Shown: positions 46,021-56,867 of the stretch, one piece after another
Layout: the number at the start of each line of letters is the position of its first letter
How positions within the stretch are numbered: position 1 is the stretch's first letter
Source: Cyprinodon diabolis
Taxonomy: Eukaryota > Chordata > Actinopteri > Cyprinodontiformes > Cyprinodontidae
Reading direction: 5' to 3'
DNA length: 64,000 bases
NCBI GenBank assembly: GCA_030533445.1
Contig: CM060062.1
Span: 5,551,456-5,615,455 of the forward strand
Position numbers and translations under genes: made by a program
The notes under the pieces: generated by a model
Told to the model about the DNA's origin: nothing
Database searches by the model: none
Seen by the model: the letters and a program-made list of their open reading frames with translations, nothing else

Positions 46021-46597
46021 GTCATCATGTGTAGATTGCACTCAGCACCCAAGGAAAGGACTAAGGTCTGGCCTATCTTGGACAATCTCAGAAGCCAGTT
46101 AAAAAAGGACTCTTAGGGTTTTATACATTTTTTACTCTTTTTTTTTTGTTTTTTTAAACTATTCATTTAATCTACCTTGTGTTTATTTTATAATAGCGTG
46201 TAGTGTTTGCATAGATGTTAGATTTCTGTAATCGTGAATTATTAGAATTAAGACGTTGTGTGTTTCACTCAGCCAAGATCCACCCCCTTTGGTAATAGTG
46301 TGAATAAACAGAGATAAAAGGTTCTTTATTTATAATTAATAGCTCTGCTGATAACCTAGCCTAGGTCACTAGATTGGTGGGGATACCTGGATTCTAACAG
46401 CCGGTCCAGGAACCCTCCAGAGGTAAAACCACAAACCCTGGTAAGTAAGCAAATGAAAGCTACAACTATTCAACTAAGAACACTAAATTGATTTTACCTC
46501 CGATTTTGAATAGGTTAAATCATTAACTATAACTCCAGTTCTAGTTAATCATTTATTCATTATCTGTAGGATATCATTTTGCACAACACTGGAATGG
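46021..46597. other. unassigned; possible exon donor at 46441
   Basis: CAAACCCTG/GTAAGTAAGC at about 46441 is a strong donor, but the preceding sequence has no clear coding frame. Confidence 0.3.
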
Positions 46598-46850
46598 GTG
46601 ACAATAGTTAAATAAACTATTGTCACAGAGAAACAATGCTAAGGTTAGACTCTGCTAATCTCAGAGAGTACCCAATACTGGCAAAAACTCTGGCGTCGAG
46701 GTAGTGACAGTCCGCTGCTCAAATACTCCTCTGGTAATGACCCAACAAGCCGCAGGTGTGCAGGGAGGCCCAACGAGGACAGGGCACCGCCTAGTGGTGG
46801 AGAAAGGAAAACACAAAAAACAACCCACACAAACTGTGTTGGGTCAGTGC
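46598..46850 (-). repeat. partial LTR of family A, minus strand
   Basis: The reverse complement aligns with the LTR at 44908: CACCTGCGGCTTGTTGGG, TGTCACTACCTCGACGCCAG, GTTTTTGCCAGTATTGGGTA. The left edge (46598-46626) is a perfect 12-bp palindrome, GTGACAATAGTT / AACTATTGTCAC. The U5 end is missing. Confidence 0.7.
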
Positions 46851-47932
46851 AACACTAGTTTTAGTTATGCCACTTTAATTTAGCATCATTACCTTGTATT
46901 GTGTTCCTATGAACAAATAATTTCGTGTATGCACTACTCAAGCTTCATGGAGGTTTGAGCGGAGCCAGATGGAAGCAACGGTTGATGCTTTAGACATTGC
47001 TTTGCGCATTTCAGGGTGAGCCCTTAAATGCAAGAGAAATTTAATCCTGTAATAACCTTAAGTCATTGTTATCTCTCTTTGTCTTAATTGCTGCTAATTT
47101 TAAAAGAATGGGACAAAATATATATGTCCTCAAAATTGCTAGCTTAAAATTTTAAACAGAATGTAGTAACTTTGCAGTGTTTTGTTAGTAGTCAAAAGTA
47201 AAGAAAAAAAAAAAATAAAACTTTAATGTATTAAAAATATATTTTGGCTCTTCTATGTTATTAAAATTTTCTATTAAAAACATTTTATAGCCTGGATATG
47301 TCCCTGCTTTTAAAATAAGACATGTTCCATAAACATGACCTCTTTTAACCTATATTCTCCTCTGACTGTCATTCCAGTTTCATTTAACCTCCTCAGTTAA
47401 AACATTTGTGTGTGGTCCTTATCCTACACAGTTGCATCATTCACAACCCCAATGCAACCTAAACTTATAAAAGATATGATCCATCGGCCTCTAAACCTCT
47501 TTGTCTTCTAAGCTCTTATCATCTCCCTCTGAGCCTACAATGTTCAAAAAGAGTTCTCTTATTAGGACTTGAATGAGTTTGAATGAACCTTTCATTTCAA
47601 TTGTAGACAGGCAGATGAGACCACAGTCCTGCTAGTACTGAGGGTAACAGCACTATGGCTCTGAAACAGAAAAGGGATAGCGATTTTCTCCGGTTAATTG
47701 GTAGAGATAGCCCCGTTTTGGAGATGTGACAGACCATTTAGTCCACATGAGAAATGTGACTGGAAGCTAAATGTGAAGTCAAACATGACAAGGGTCTTTA
47801 TTTTCCTACTGGCACTGTAATCATTTATTATGTTACATATGCTCTGCTGCTAAAATAGAATATGTCCATTATGAGTTAGGTGTGATCCAGAGGAACATTC
47901 TTTCATAGGTTTTTAAAAATTGTGCATATGTG
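46851..47932. other. unassigned region
   Basis: At 46946-47017 one frame (WRFERSQMEATVDALDIALR) ends at a possible donor AGG/GTGAGC and might be an exon; no family is recognised. The remainder is AT-rich. Confidence 0.25.
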
Positions 47933-47938
47933 AATATA

Positions 47939-48014
<76 letters not shown>
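47933..48014. repeat. (TA)n microsatellite
   Basis: About 40 TA units with one early TG interruption. It produces spurious IYIYIY translations. Confidence 0.95.
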
Positions 48015-48016
<2 letters not shown>

Positions 48017-48178
48017 TAAATATAAACTGAGATTTCTCTGTATTCAATCCTCCGTAAGCAGTTAATCATTGTTATAATTCTAAGAGGATTCATCACCCTG
48101 AAACATTCAGATAGAGAAAGTGTTTTTTTTTTCAAGCTGCCTTATATCACTTTATCCCCTTGACTTTTTCATTTCACG

Positions 48179-48217
48179 AGCCACAGCCCAGACACTGTTT
48201 CTGTCTGGGCTGTGGCT
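48179..48217. repeat. 16-bp perfect hairpin
   Basis: AGCCACAGCCCAGACA (48179-48194) and TGTCTGGGCTGTGGCT (48202-48217) with a 7-nt loop; GC-rich in an AT-rich setting. Confidence 0.85.
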
Positions 48218-49632
48218 TCAAATTCATCTGAGAATGCCTGACAAGTGTACATGGATTCCTGGGGGGAAAGATAAATGCATTACTCTTTTGACTAAAATAA
48301 TGTTAAACCTTTAAATGCTTTCCTATTGAATTTTGTAGGGACATAGCTTCATAGAAAAAAAAATGGGTTTATGGAGGAACAACCAAACAGATGCAAAACA
48401 TAAACGCTTTGTAAATCAGTTACTTTGCTGAAATTAACATTTTTTTTTGTTGTTATCCGAACCAGTAGGCTACAGAACAAAATATACATTTGCAAAGTTT
48501 TGCCATATTTTTGGCTATTCTGACAAGTTTAATCCTTTGAGGTTTTCGCTATACTAATATAATATTGAATACATCATTATTCAGGCTCAGTATTTATTCA
48601 ATTCAAAACTACTTAAATACCAAAAGGAAATTCAATGTTCTCATAACTCATAGGTTTTTTTCAACAAGTTGTTTACTATTAGCTGTGAGCAGAGAAGGTA
48701 TTCTGTAGTGGTCTGTCTTGTGTGATATCTAGTGACAACCTTGATTAAAGAACTCAGTTTGTTTAACAGCCTTCTGAAGAGGATGTTCACAAACTGTGAG
48801 TCTCTCAAACGGTGATCTATTTGTCCATGTGATTTTTAATGCCTCCAACTGAGTCTTCTGGATTTTCTTACAATGGATTTTCTTACAATGAAAATCATGA
48901 TGCATTGGAGAAGTCAAAATAGTTGAAATTCACAGTGCTGTTTGCCTTGTTTAAATGACAGTTAGTTTGTTGAAGCAGGTGTATGATGGCATCTATAACT
49001 GCAGGGTATCCTTATAGCTTCTTGTTTGCTTGATCGGGTAGACAAACACAATCCTCTCTTTGACTTGATATGGAATGTCAGGGTAGCAGGTCTATTTTAT
49101 CTGATAGGACTTTTGGCTTTATTTTATTTCGAACTGAAACAGAGCAGGAGGACATTTTTTAAGAAGGTTTTGTAGAATCCCACAGGGCTTCTTTGCACAA
49201 GCCTTCAGAACCATGGGGCTGACACTATCTGGACCTCCTAAAGCCTTGGTCACGCCGAGTGCATGATTTTTAAAAAATCTCTCATCTGATTTCTTCCATG
49301 TCTCACTAATTGCGTATAGAGAGGCTCTGACTGCGTAGGGTTGAGCAGATCATGATATGTGCAGATTTTTTTTCACTACTCTCTTTTTACCCCAAAAATT
49401 GAAACACTGTCCCACATTTGACTGGGACTGATTATAAAATGTTATTTAAAAAAGCAACAAAAAAGCAGCAGTGCTACAAAGCAAAGCCCCACTTCATGAC
49501 CAGATTGCTGCTCAGCATTACTAACTAGAACAGATAGAGGATTATAATAGGCATATATTAGAAATAAAAAGGAAATATGTTTAACGGATAGGAAAATGCT
49601 GCAATAAAGGCTGTGGGGTGGATTATATGGGT
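48218..49632. other. unassigned region
   Basis: AT-rich. A minus-strand frame (48729-48917) holds a short direct repeat (HCKKIHCKKI, from two copies of AATGGATTTTCTTAC). Nothing else supported. Confidence 0.35.
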
Positions 49633-50039
49633 ACTGGATGCAGGGGCGCCACCAGGGGGTGGCCAAGGGTGGCCACAGCCACCCTGGGCTATGCCCTGGC
49701 CACACCACTGGCCAGTGTAAATTGTAGTAGCATTGGTTTAGCGTTTCACCCCATTATGCACCCAGCCAAGCAGCCACTCTCCCTGTCCTTCTCGCACACT
49801 GTAGTCCTCCTGCTCTCCCCTACCCGATATTTGCTTGCACATGCGCAAATGAGCTAACGGTGAGAAAACATATATAACTAACGGTAAGTAAATAAGTCAA
49901 ATCATTTGTTTGTGAAAGAAAAGGGGGATATGTGAACTGTAACATCATACTGTTAAAGCAGCTTTTAGTGTGTTTTTAACATAGTTATGTAGCTAATTGG
50001 ATGAGTTGGTGATTGGGCATGGCTTTTCAATTTTCAGAC

Positions 50040-50135
50040 ATGAAGAGAAAGTCCACAGACATCTCTTCTTATTTTAAGAAGAATTTCAGCAGAAGCAGAG
50101 AAAGAGATGACGGGGGAGCAACATATAACCAGTGA
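50040..50135 (+). pseudogene. hAT transposase N-terminal fragment
   Basis: MKRKSTDISSYFKKN is the conserved start of a large family of fish hAT transposases related to ZMYM/TTF-finger proteins; the basic MKRK..I..YF pattern is clear. The frame stops after about 31 codons. Later pieces such as EDTEPALLKNNDEG lie after the LTR insertion. Confidence 0.6.
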
Positions 50136-50194
50136 GGAGGATTAGAAGGATGAGGAGAAGAGAGGGGAGGAGGAGGAGGAGGAGAGAGAGAAGG

Positions 50195-50550
50195 TGTCCT
50201 GATTTTTCTAAGGCTCTGACCCACATGCAGTGAAACCAAACAAAGAGACACAGTATAAAAGTTCAACGGAAATATTTTGAAGAATATTTTGAGTTCAGTG
50301 CAGAGTTCTTCCGAACAGTCAAAAACTCAGATTAGACTCAGAATAAAAAGGCTTGGCTAGAGTACCCCAAACTGGCAAACACCCTGGCATCGAAGTAGTG
50401 GCAACCAGCAGCTTAAGAGCAGTCCGGTGATGAGGCAACAGCTTGCAGGTGTGTGAGGAGGCGAACCAGAGCCAGGCACCTCCTGGTGGTGGAAGGGAGA
50501 AACACAAAAGACAAGACAAACAGACGACCACAAAAACTGGGATCCTGACA
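50195..50550 (-). repeat. solo LTR of family A, internally deleted, 5-bp TSD
   Basis: On the minus strand it starts TGTCAGGATCCC and ends CTGCATGTGGGTCAGAGCCT...AGGACA. Perfect GAAGG flanks at 50190-50194 and 50551-50555 show a genuine LTR-element insertion reduced to one LTR. At 356 bp it lacks much of the middle seen in the 867-bp relative at 44908. Confidence 0.88.
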
Positions 50551-51558
50551 GAAGGAGGCTGGAGGAGAGAAACAGATCAACCTGCATGATGAGGACACAG
50601 AGCCAGCATTACTAAAGAACAATGATGAGGGAAAGCATTAAACAGCAGCAGACCAGGGACAGTCAGCATCTTTGATGACAGAAGCATGGCAGAACTCAGT
50701 GAAAGCAGGTGTTCCACCTGTTCCACCTGTTTTGTTTTCAAAAAATTAATAAATGTACAACCTATTTCAAACATAAATAAAACACAACTATTGTTCAACT
50801 CAAAATGTTAACTGGTCTATGTTTGTGCACATTAGATCAGTAGTAACATTAATAATCATACATTAAGCCAAAAGGTATAAGTAAGCATTTACTTAGATCT
50901 TTATGATAGTTATCCACAGGCAGTTTTACCACAGCAGTAGAATAAAACCCAGAAATTATGTTTCTTTGTGCCACCCCAAGAATTTAAGAGGCTCCATCTG
51001 GCCACCCCTATGAAAAATTTCTAGAGGCGACTGGATGAGACTGTGGGAGATGATTCTCAATGACAGGTCTGAGAAGTTTGCTGAGTGATGAACTGCGCTT
51101 ACCTGCACTGTGTGCCACTCGTTTTGTTTTGTGTGAGGCTCAAAGGGCATCACTATTTTACCATATCTGTTTTCTGTCCTTGTGAAGTTTTTTTCACCAT
51201 ATCCTGTCCTCCTGAACTCCTCTCATTGGTAAAGTATTCTGTTTTTTTAGAAGTTTGATTGTTTACCATCAAGAGTCTGCCCCACCTGCTTTATATGTAC
51301 TGTGCGACCCAAACCTAACTGTATTCCCTTGCCATTGACTGATTTTATTTAGATTCTTTTCCTCAAAACAGATGTGTTTTACTTTGCAACTGCGTCTCTC
51401 TTCCTGTTAGAAGTTGCAAATAATTTGCTATGTAGTCTGACTTAAAAAGACCTCCTCTGATAATCTTTCTCTGACGAATATGTATCTGTTGTTTTCATAA
51501 CTGAGCCTCACCCCTTCCACTCATTTCTTCCTTTTGGGCTCCAACCTGGGTTCATACA

Positions 51559-51805
51559 CTCACCGGCCACTTTATTAGGTACACCTGTCCAACTGCGCGT
51601 TAACACTTAATTTCTAAGCAGCCAATCACATGGCGGCAACTCAGTGCATTAAGGCATGTAGACATAGTCAAGACAATCTCCTGCAGTTCAAACCGAGCAT
51701 CAGTATGGGGAAGAAAGGTGATTTGAGTGACTTTGAACGTGGCATGATTGTTGGTGCCAGAAGGGCTGGTCTGAGTATTTCAGAAACTGCTCATCTACTG
51801 GCTTT
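51559..51805 (+). mobile_element. Tc1-like transposon, 5' fragment
   Basis: CACTCACCGGCCACTTTATT at 51559 is the terminus of a widespread fish Tc1-like family. From about 51705 it encodes MGKKGDLSDFERGMIVGARR and then GLSISETAHLLA, the N-terminal helix-turn-helix of its transposase. It breaks off at about 51805 and the catalytic domain is absent. Confidence 0.85.
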
Positions 51806-52039
51806 GTCTCCCTTCAAATCCAGGTTTAAAGCCTTGCAGGGCAGCCTAAAGCCCACTGCTGTCATTAAGGCATGAAAAACAGTCACTTCAGTTTTTTTTT
51901 TTTATATGTTAATCAGAAAATTGTCCATATACAAAACTAAATGATTTTTGTTCTCTACCTCAAAAAAACCCTTTATATTTAAAAATGGAATAAGGTTCAA
52001 TTTTTTTTTAAATAATTTTTTTATTTAAAATGTCAATGT

Positions 52040-52189
52040 TTAACATGGATGCATAAAAAGCTTAGTTTATTTTAGTGTTAAATTATGTTTAAAGTAACAG
52101 ATTATGATTAAAAATTTCTCCAGACCTTTACTGGTTGATGATTTTCTTTATTTGGACCCGGCTGATTTGTAATTGGTTACCCCTGGTCT
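52040..52189 (-). repeat. hAT-type terminus (partner of 26738)
   Basis: Read on the minus strand from about 52189: CAGGGGTAACCAATTACAAA, then GGGTCCAAATAAAGAAAATC and TCATCAACCAGTAAAGG. It matches the 26738-26880 copy over about 140 bp. The outer flank GTCTAGAG has the TCTAGA core preferred by many hAT transposases. Confidence 0.65.
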
Positions 52190-53052
52190 AGAGTGTTCTG
52201 TCCCTTAGTTGCTAAGTCCACAGGTTCATAAGAGATGAGAGAGCAAAGTCTTCCAAATTAGCCCACCCTCTGTATATTCAGATTGAACCTCAGAGATAAC
52301 CTGGTATAGAATCCTCATAGCCTCTTTTGTATTAATGCTGGGGGGGGCATATACAGCAATGATGCTACCACAGTGAACTCTCTTTGGAGATAGAAGGGTC
52401 TGCAGTCAACAGTCAGAAACTTGATGTCCAGAGAGCAGAAGCTGGTGACAGATCTCATCTTTGATCAAATGTTACATCATTATTGTTTAAATACTAATAT
52501 CTTAACATTTGAGCATGGTTTTCCTTCTTTTTTTTGCGTATTAAAAGGTAAATTAATCCCAGACATTGCCAGACCTTTAAAAAGATGGATGAGATTATGG
52601 CCCTGTGCCATGATCTCATGAGGATCCAATTGTTTTTCCTGAAACCTCATCATGTTTAGACACTAGCTGTATAAAATAACTGATGTTTCTATCAGCAGTG
52701 AATGGAACCTCTCAGTGGGCGGAAGCCGGCATCTGCCATCCATGATGGCATCAAATCAAAGGTGCTGTATTTTTGAGTTAAATGAGGCATGTTGGGAAAC
52801 CGTGTGTGACAAAGTGCACATAAAATTGTTTGTCCGTTGTTGTTTTCTGCCAGCAATTTCTTTTGTTATTGGAAATTCCATAGCTTAAAGTCTGACAGTT
52901 TTCTTAAGAATTTTAGATGTTATGCAGGACAGCAGTGTGGATCTCATTCCCTCTGTGGTTATCCATAAATGTTCACATATTCTAAAAAGTAACTATTTAC
53001 TTGTATTTATTGTTGTTCAAGCAGGAATTAGTTATTATTTGACCAGATAAAC
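52190..53052. other. unassigned; possible LINE endonuclease relic
   Basis: Minus-strand words near 52345-52370 (SLLYMPPP-like) resemble the VYxPP motif of LINE endonucleases, but nothing else confirms it. Confidence 0.25.
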
Positions 53053-53116
53053 ACCCTAATGAGAGATCTCGATCTCATTAGGGTCTCAGACTTGATGGCT
53101 TGGGCACATCAAGTCT
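53053..53116. repeat. two adjacent perfect hairpins
   Basis: ACCCTAATGAGA / TCTCATTAGGGT (53053-53064, 53073-53084) and then AGACTTGATG / CATCAAGTCT (53088-53097, 53107-53116). Confidence 0.85.
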
Positions 53117-53225
53117 GCAGCACATCAAAAGAATTGCACCAGTCAAACATATCATAAAATATATTATAATTAACATATATAGATAAATAAAACTATAGAA
53201 TTTAAGATCACCATCACCAAAAACA

Positions 53226-53943
53226 TAGCCTGATAAACCAGACTAAATGTGAGATTAAATGTGTAATTTAGTCTCGAAGATTGTTGATGAGAACAACCCA
53301 TTGTCTTTCAAACCGCTATCTGTGCCTATTGGCAAATGCTCTGACCAATGAACACAACTGACTGTGACGTAGTAAGCGCGACAGAAAGCAGGTGGGGGAG
53401 TGTAAACAAAATTTCCATCAGAGCCAGCAGTCCTTCTTATAGGACTATGCCAAGAGAGGGCCGCTGCAGACGGGCTGTGGTTAGCCCCGGCCCCCGTTAG
53501 CCTCGGAGGTCCGCTGGTTGCCATGGTCCTCTTAACTTCAGAAACTGTTTTTTTAATTACACTTTAGATTGGTAAATGGACCATATAGTGACGCTTTAAA
53601 GTATAATATCCTCGCCTCAAATGATCTTAAAATGTAATTTTATTGAGCAACAGGAAAGAGAACTTTTAACTTTAAATGTAGTGCTCCATTGAAAGCTACA
53701 GCTGCAGCAGTGCATGCTACTATTAAAAAGTCGTTGCCATCTTCCTTGTTGTGCTTTCTCCAGCATCGTGCAGCTTTGTCGTCACGCCCTGAAAACCAGC
53801 TTTGCATCCAAATATTCAAAACACATCTCTGCGTTGTGATCGGCCCGCCACTTCTAGGGCCTGAGGCATTGATCGAGGCTAGACCAAACTCGCTGGCAAA
53901 AATGATTTTGGTCGCTGGTAGGTGGGGCTAGTTTACTAGGCTA
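53226..53943. mobile_element. MITE with TAGCCTGATAAACCAG-type ends
   Basis: Left TAGCCTGATAAACCAGACTA; right end as reverse complement TAGCCTAGTAAACTAGCCCC. About 718 bp, GC-richer than its flanks, no transposase. TA at both edges may be the target duplication. The superfamily is undecided. Confidence 0.65.
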
Positions 53944-55270
53944 CCAAAAATGTATATCTGAACCCAGGGGAAACTGCCATCAGTTATGGGCCACATGACA
54001 TAAGAAACATAATAAGTGGCATTGGACAGACGATTATTGTCTTCAGGGGATAGGGCTAAACTGATACCCCCAAATAGGCATCTATATGTGGTGAATGTTT
54101 GTCCAAAATGACACAGAAACAATGTATTCCTCTAACCTTGCATATTGAGGTTATAAAACCATGATGTATGACGAGAGGGCATATTTTGGTGCTTAGCCAC
54201 GTCCAAATACCTTCATGTTAAAATATTATTTTGATTGCTTTCAATCCCCTATGACGAGAGTCAATACAAAGTTAATTTGAAGTCTGTAACTCAAAAACTC
54301 TGGGAGAAGGTTGTTAAGGTACGACATCGGTACGACATCAGTCAATAAGAGAAAAAGACATCTTTGATCCAAAATAGCCAATAAATAAATAGGTTGTGCT
54401 CCCAGATACCTGTGAGCTGTGTCATCACATATCCAGGATTTAACTAACTCCTCAAGAAATGTAAGTGACACAGGTGTGACACCCTCTCGCTTCCTCTCGT
54501 TCAATGATAGTAATAGCACAATATCACCACCAGTAGCAAATCGAGCTGTAGCATTCTGAATACAGGGTTCAAATCACTATTTTATGTAAGATTAAAAACA
54601 GACATTGAAAGTTTCCTTATTTTGATTTCAGAAAAAAAGATCTCTGAAAAATTAACAAAGTAAAAGTGTGACTAAAAAAAAATCTAAGAAATAAAAGCCA
54701 AGGAAATTAATAGGATAAAGAACAGACATCTTTCCTTTTCCTTGAATTATTATTTAAATAATCACATAATATTCCTTCTAAGAAGTTTTACCTAGACAGA
54801 TCAAATAGCCTGAACAGTTAAACATAGAGAAGTTTGAATTACTCCAACAATAGAAAGCATAGTTTAAAACCAAAGCTGTTGGGGAGAGAAGATGGTGCTT
54901 TGGGAAAGCTGAAAGGAAAATTATCACAAACAACCAGACTGCCCTCCAGTGTTCAAAAGAAAAAACAACACTTTTGTTCTTAAACTCAACTTTCAGAACA
55001 ACCCGCTCTAACAAAATCAGTGCACTGCACATCTGGGCAAAGCAATATAATTGAAATGTAAGTGAACTCACAGGAACAAAACAACGGGAGATGGTCTCTG
55101 TCCCTATATAAACAAAGATTGGTGTGTAAATGTCACAGTTTTGAAGAAATTATGCAGGAAGCTCTTAAAGACATTATTCATTAACAGTAAACCCTTTTTA
55201 TTCACTGATCACCCAGCATGTTAAGTGTTTCACCAGAGGCATTAACACACTTTATCACTCTGACACTATT

Positions 55271-55274
<4 letters not shown>
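53944..55274. other. unassigned region
   Basis: No recognised gene. The 92- and 97-codon minus-strand frames (54241-54519, 54778-55071) have no known motif. Confidence 0.4.

Positions 55275-55330
<56 letters not shown>
55275..55330. repeat. (TA)n microsatellite and Tc1 target
   Basis: About 28 TA units end exactly at the left TIR of the Tc1 element. Such a run is a rich TA target; it may also have expanded after insertion. Confidence 0.9.
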
Positions 55331-55333
<3 letters not shown>

Positions 55334-56865
55334 TACCGTTCAAAAGTTTGGGGTCACCCAAACAATTTTGTGTTTTCCTGAAAAGTCACACTTATTCACC
55401 ACCATACGGTGTGAAAAGAATAGAAAATAGAGTCAAGACTTTGCCAAAGTTAGAAATAATGATTTGTATTTGAAATAAGATTTTTTTTACATCAAACTTT
55501 GCTTTCGTCAAAGAATCCTACATTACAGCATTGCAGACCTTTGGCATTCTAGCTGTTAATTTGTTGAGGTAATCGCACCCCACGCTTCCAGAAGCAGCTC
55601 CTACAAGTTGGATAAGTTGGATGGGCACTTCTTGCGTACCATACGGTCAAGCTGCTCCCACAACAGCTCAATGGGGTTCAGATCTGGTGACTGCGCTGGC
55701 CACTCCATTACCGATAGAATACCAGCTGCCTGCTTCTGCTCAAAATAGTTCTTGCACAATTTCGAGGTGTTTTTAGGGTCATTGTCCTGTTGTAGGATGA
55801 AATTGGCTCCAATCCAGCGCTGCCTACTGGGTATGGCATGGCTTTGCAAAATGGAGTGATAGCCTTCCTTATTTAGAATCCCTTTACCCTGTACAAATCT
55901 CCCACCTTACCAGCACCAAAGCAACCCCAGACCATCACATTACCTCCACCATGCTTAACAGATGGCGTCAGGCATTCTTCCAGCATCTTTTAATTTGTTC
56001 TGCGTCTCACAAGCATTCTTCTTTGTGATTCAAACACCTTAAACTTGGATTCATCCGTCCACAACACTTTTTTCCAGTCTTCCTCTGTCCAATGTCTGTG
56101 TTCTTTTGCCCATCTTGATCTTTTTCTGTTATTGGCAAGTCTCAGATATGGCTTTTTCTTTGCCACTCTGCCCTGAAGCTCAGAATCCTGTAGTCGCCTC
56201 TTCACTGTAGATGTTGACACTGGTGTACTATTTAATGAAGATGCCAGTTGGGGACCTGTGAGGTGTCTGTTTCTCAAACTAGAGACTCTAATGTACTTAT
56301 CTTCTTGCTCAGTTGTGCAACGCAGCCTCCCACTTCTTTTTCTACTCTGGTTAGAGCCCGTTTGTGCTGTCCTCTGAAGGGAGCAGTACACACCGTCATA
56401 GGAAATCTTCAGTTTCTAAGAACAAGAATAGACTGTCGTGTTTCAGACGAAAGTTCTCTTTTTCTGGCCATTTTGAGCGTTTAATTGACCCCACAAATGT
56501 GACGCTCCAGAAACTCAATCTGCTCTAAGGAAGGTCAGTTTTGTAGCTTCTGTAACGAGCTAAACCTTTTTAGATGTGTAAACATGATTGAACAAGGGTT
56601 TTCTAATCATCAATTAGCCTTCTGAGCGAATGAGCAAATACATTGTACCATTAGAACACTGGAGTGATAGTTGCTGGAAATGGGCCTCTATACACCTATA
56701 TAGATATTGCACCAAAAACCAGACATTTGCAGCTAGAATAGTCATTTACCACATTAGCAATGCATGGAGTGTATTTCTTTAAAGTTAAGACTAGTTTAAA
56801 GTTATCTTCATTGAAAAGTACAATAATGACATTTCAATGTGACCCCAAACTTTTGAACGGTAGTG
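55331..56865 (-). mobile_element. Tc1/mariner element, full length, decayed ORF
   Basis: 1535 bp with perfect 27-bp TIRs beginning CACTACCGTTCAAAAGTTTG. TA flanks at 55329-55330 and 56866-56867. It encodes a Tc1 transposase on the minus strand with several lesions. It is a different family from the one at 4425. Confidence 0.95.
55590..56472 (-). pseudogene. Tc1-family transposase, multiple lesions
   Basis: DDE transposase. The likely start is MARKRELSSETRQSIL (ATG at about 56470), with a stop/frame change after VLRN. The main body has TGSNQSRKRSGRLRCT, KYIRVSSLRNRHLTGPQL and WTDESKF (first Asp). A stop follows VRRRTN. Later come HGGGNVMVWGCFGAGKVGDL, a frame change near the KGIL position, FILQQDNDPKN (second Asp) and SPDLNPIELLWEQLD (Glu). 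The C-terminus ends early at about 55601. All three catalytic residues remain, but the gene cannot make the protein. Confidence 0.85.
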
Positions 56866-56867
56866 TA

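Larger units (their letters stand above)
49641..51029 (+). mobile_element. hAT element, internally reduced, nested LTR
   Basis: The left end CAGGGGCGCCACCAGGGGGT follows ACTGGATG (49633-49640), and the same 8 bp occurs at 51030-51037 after CTAGAGGCG. From ATG 50040 it reads MKRKSTDISSYFKKNFSRSR, the usual N-terminus of TTF-finger hAT transposases, then hits a stop at about 50133. The catalytic core is gone. A solo LTR (50195-50550) is inserted in it. The last few bases of the right terminus seem altered. Confidence 0.7.

Noticed and set aside
47869..48135. 88-codon frame with long IYIYIY run
   Set aside because: Translation of a TA microsatellite. The same applies to 55218-55430 and 63266-63586.
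45932..52189. One 6.2-kb hAT element bounded by CATGGGTCTC and ACCCCTG
   Set aside because: The flanks CCCTAGAC and GTCTAGAG share only the CTAGA core, and inner sequences beyond the first bases differ. Two unrelated insertions into preferred TCTAGA targets are likelier.
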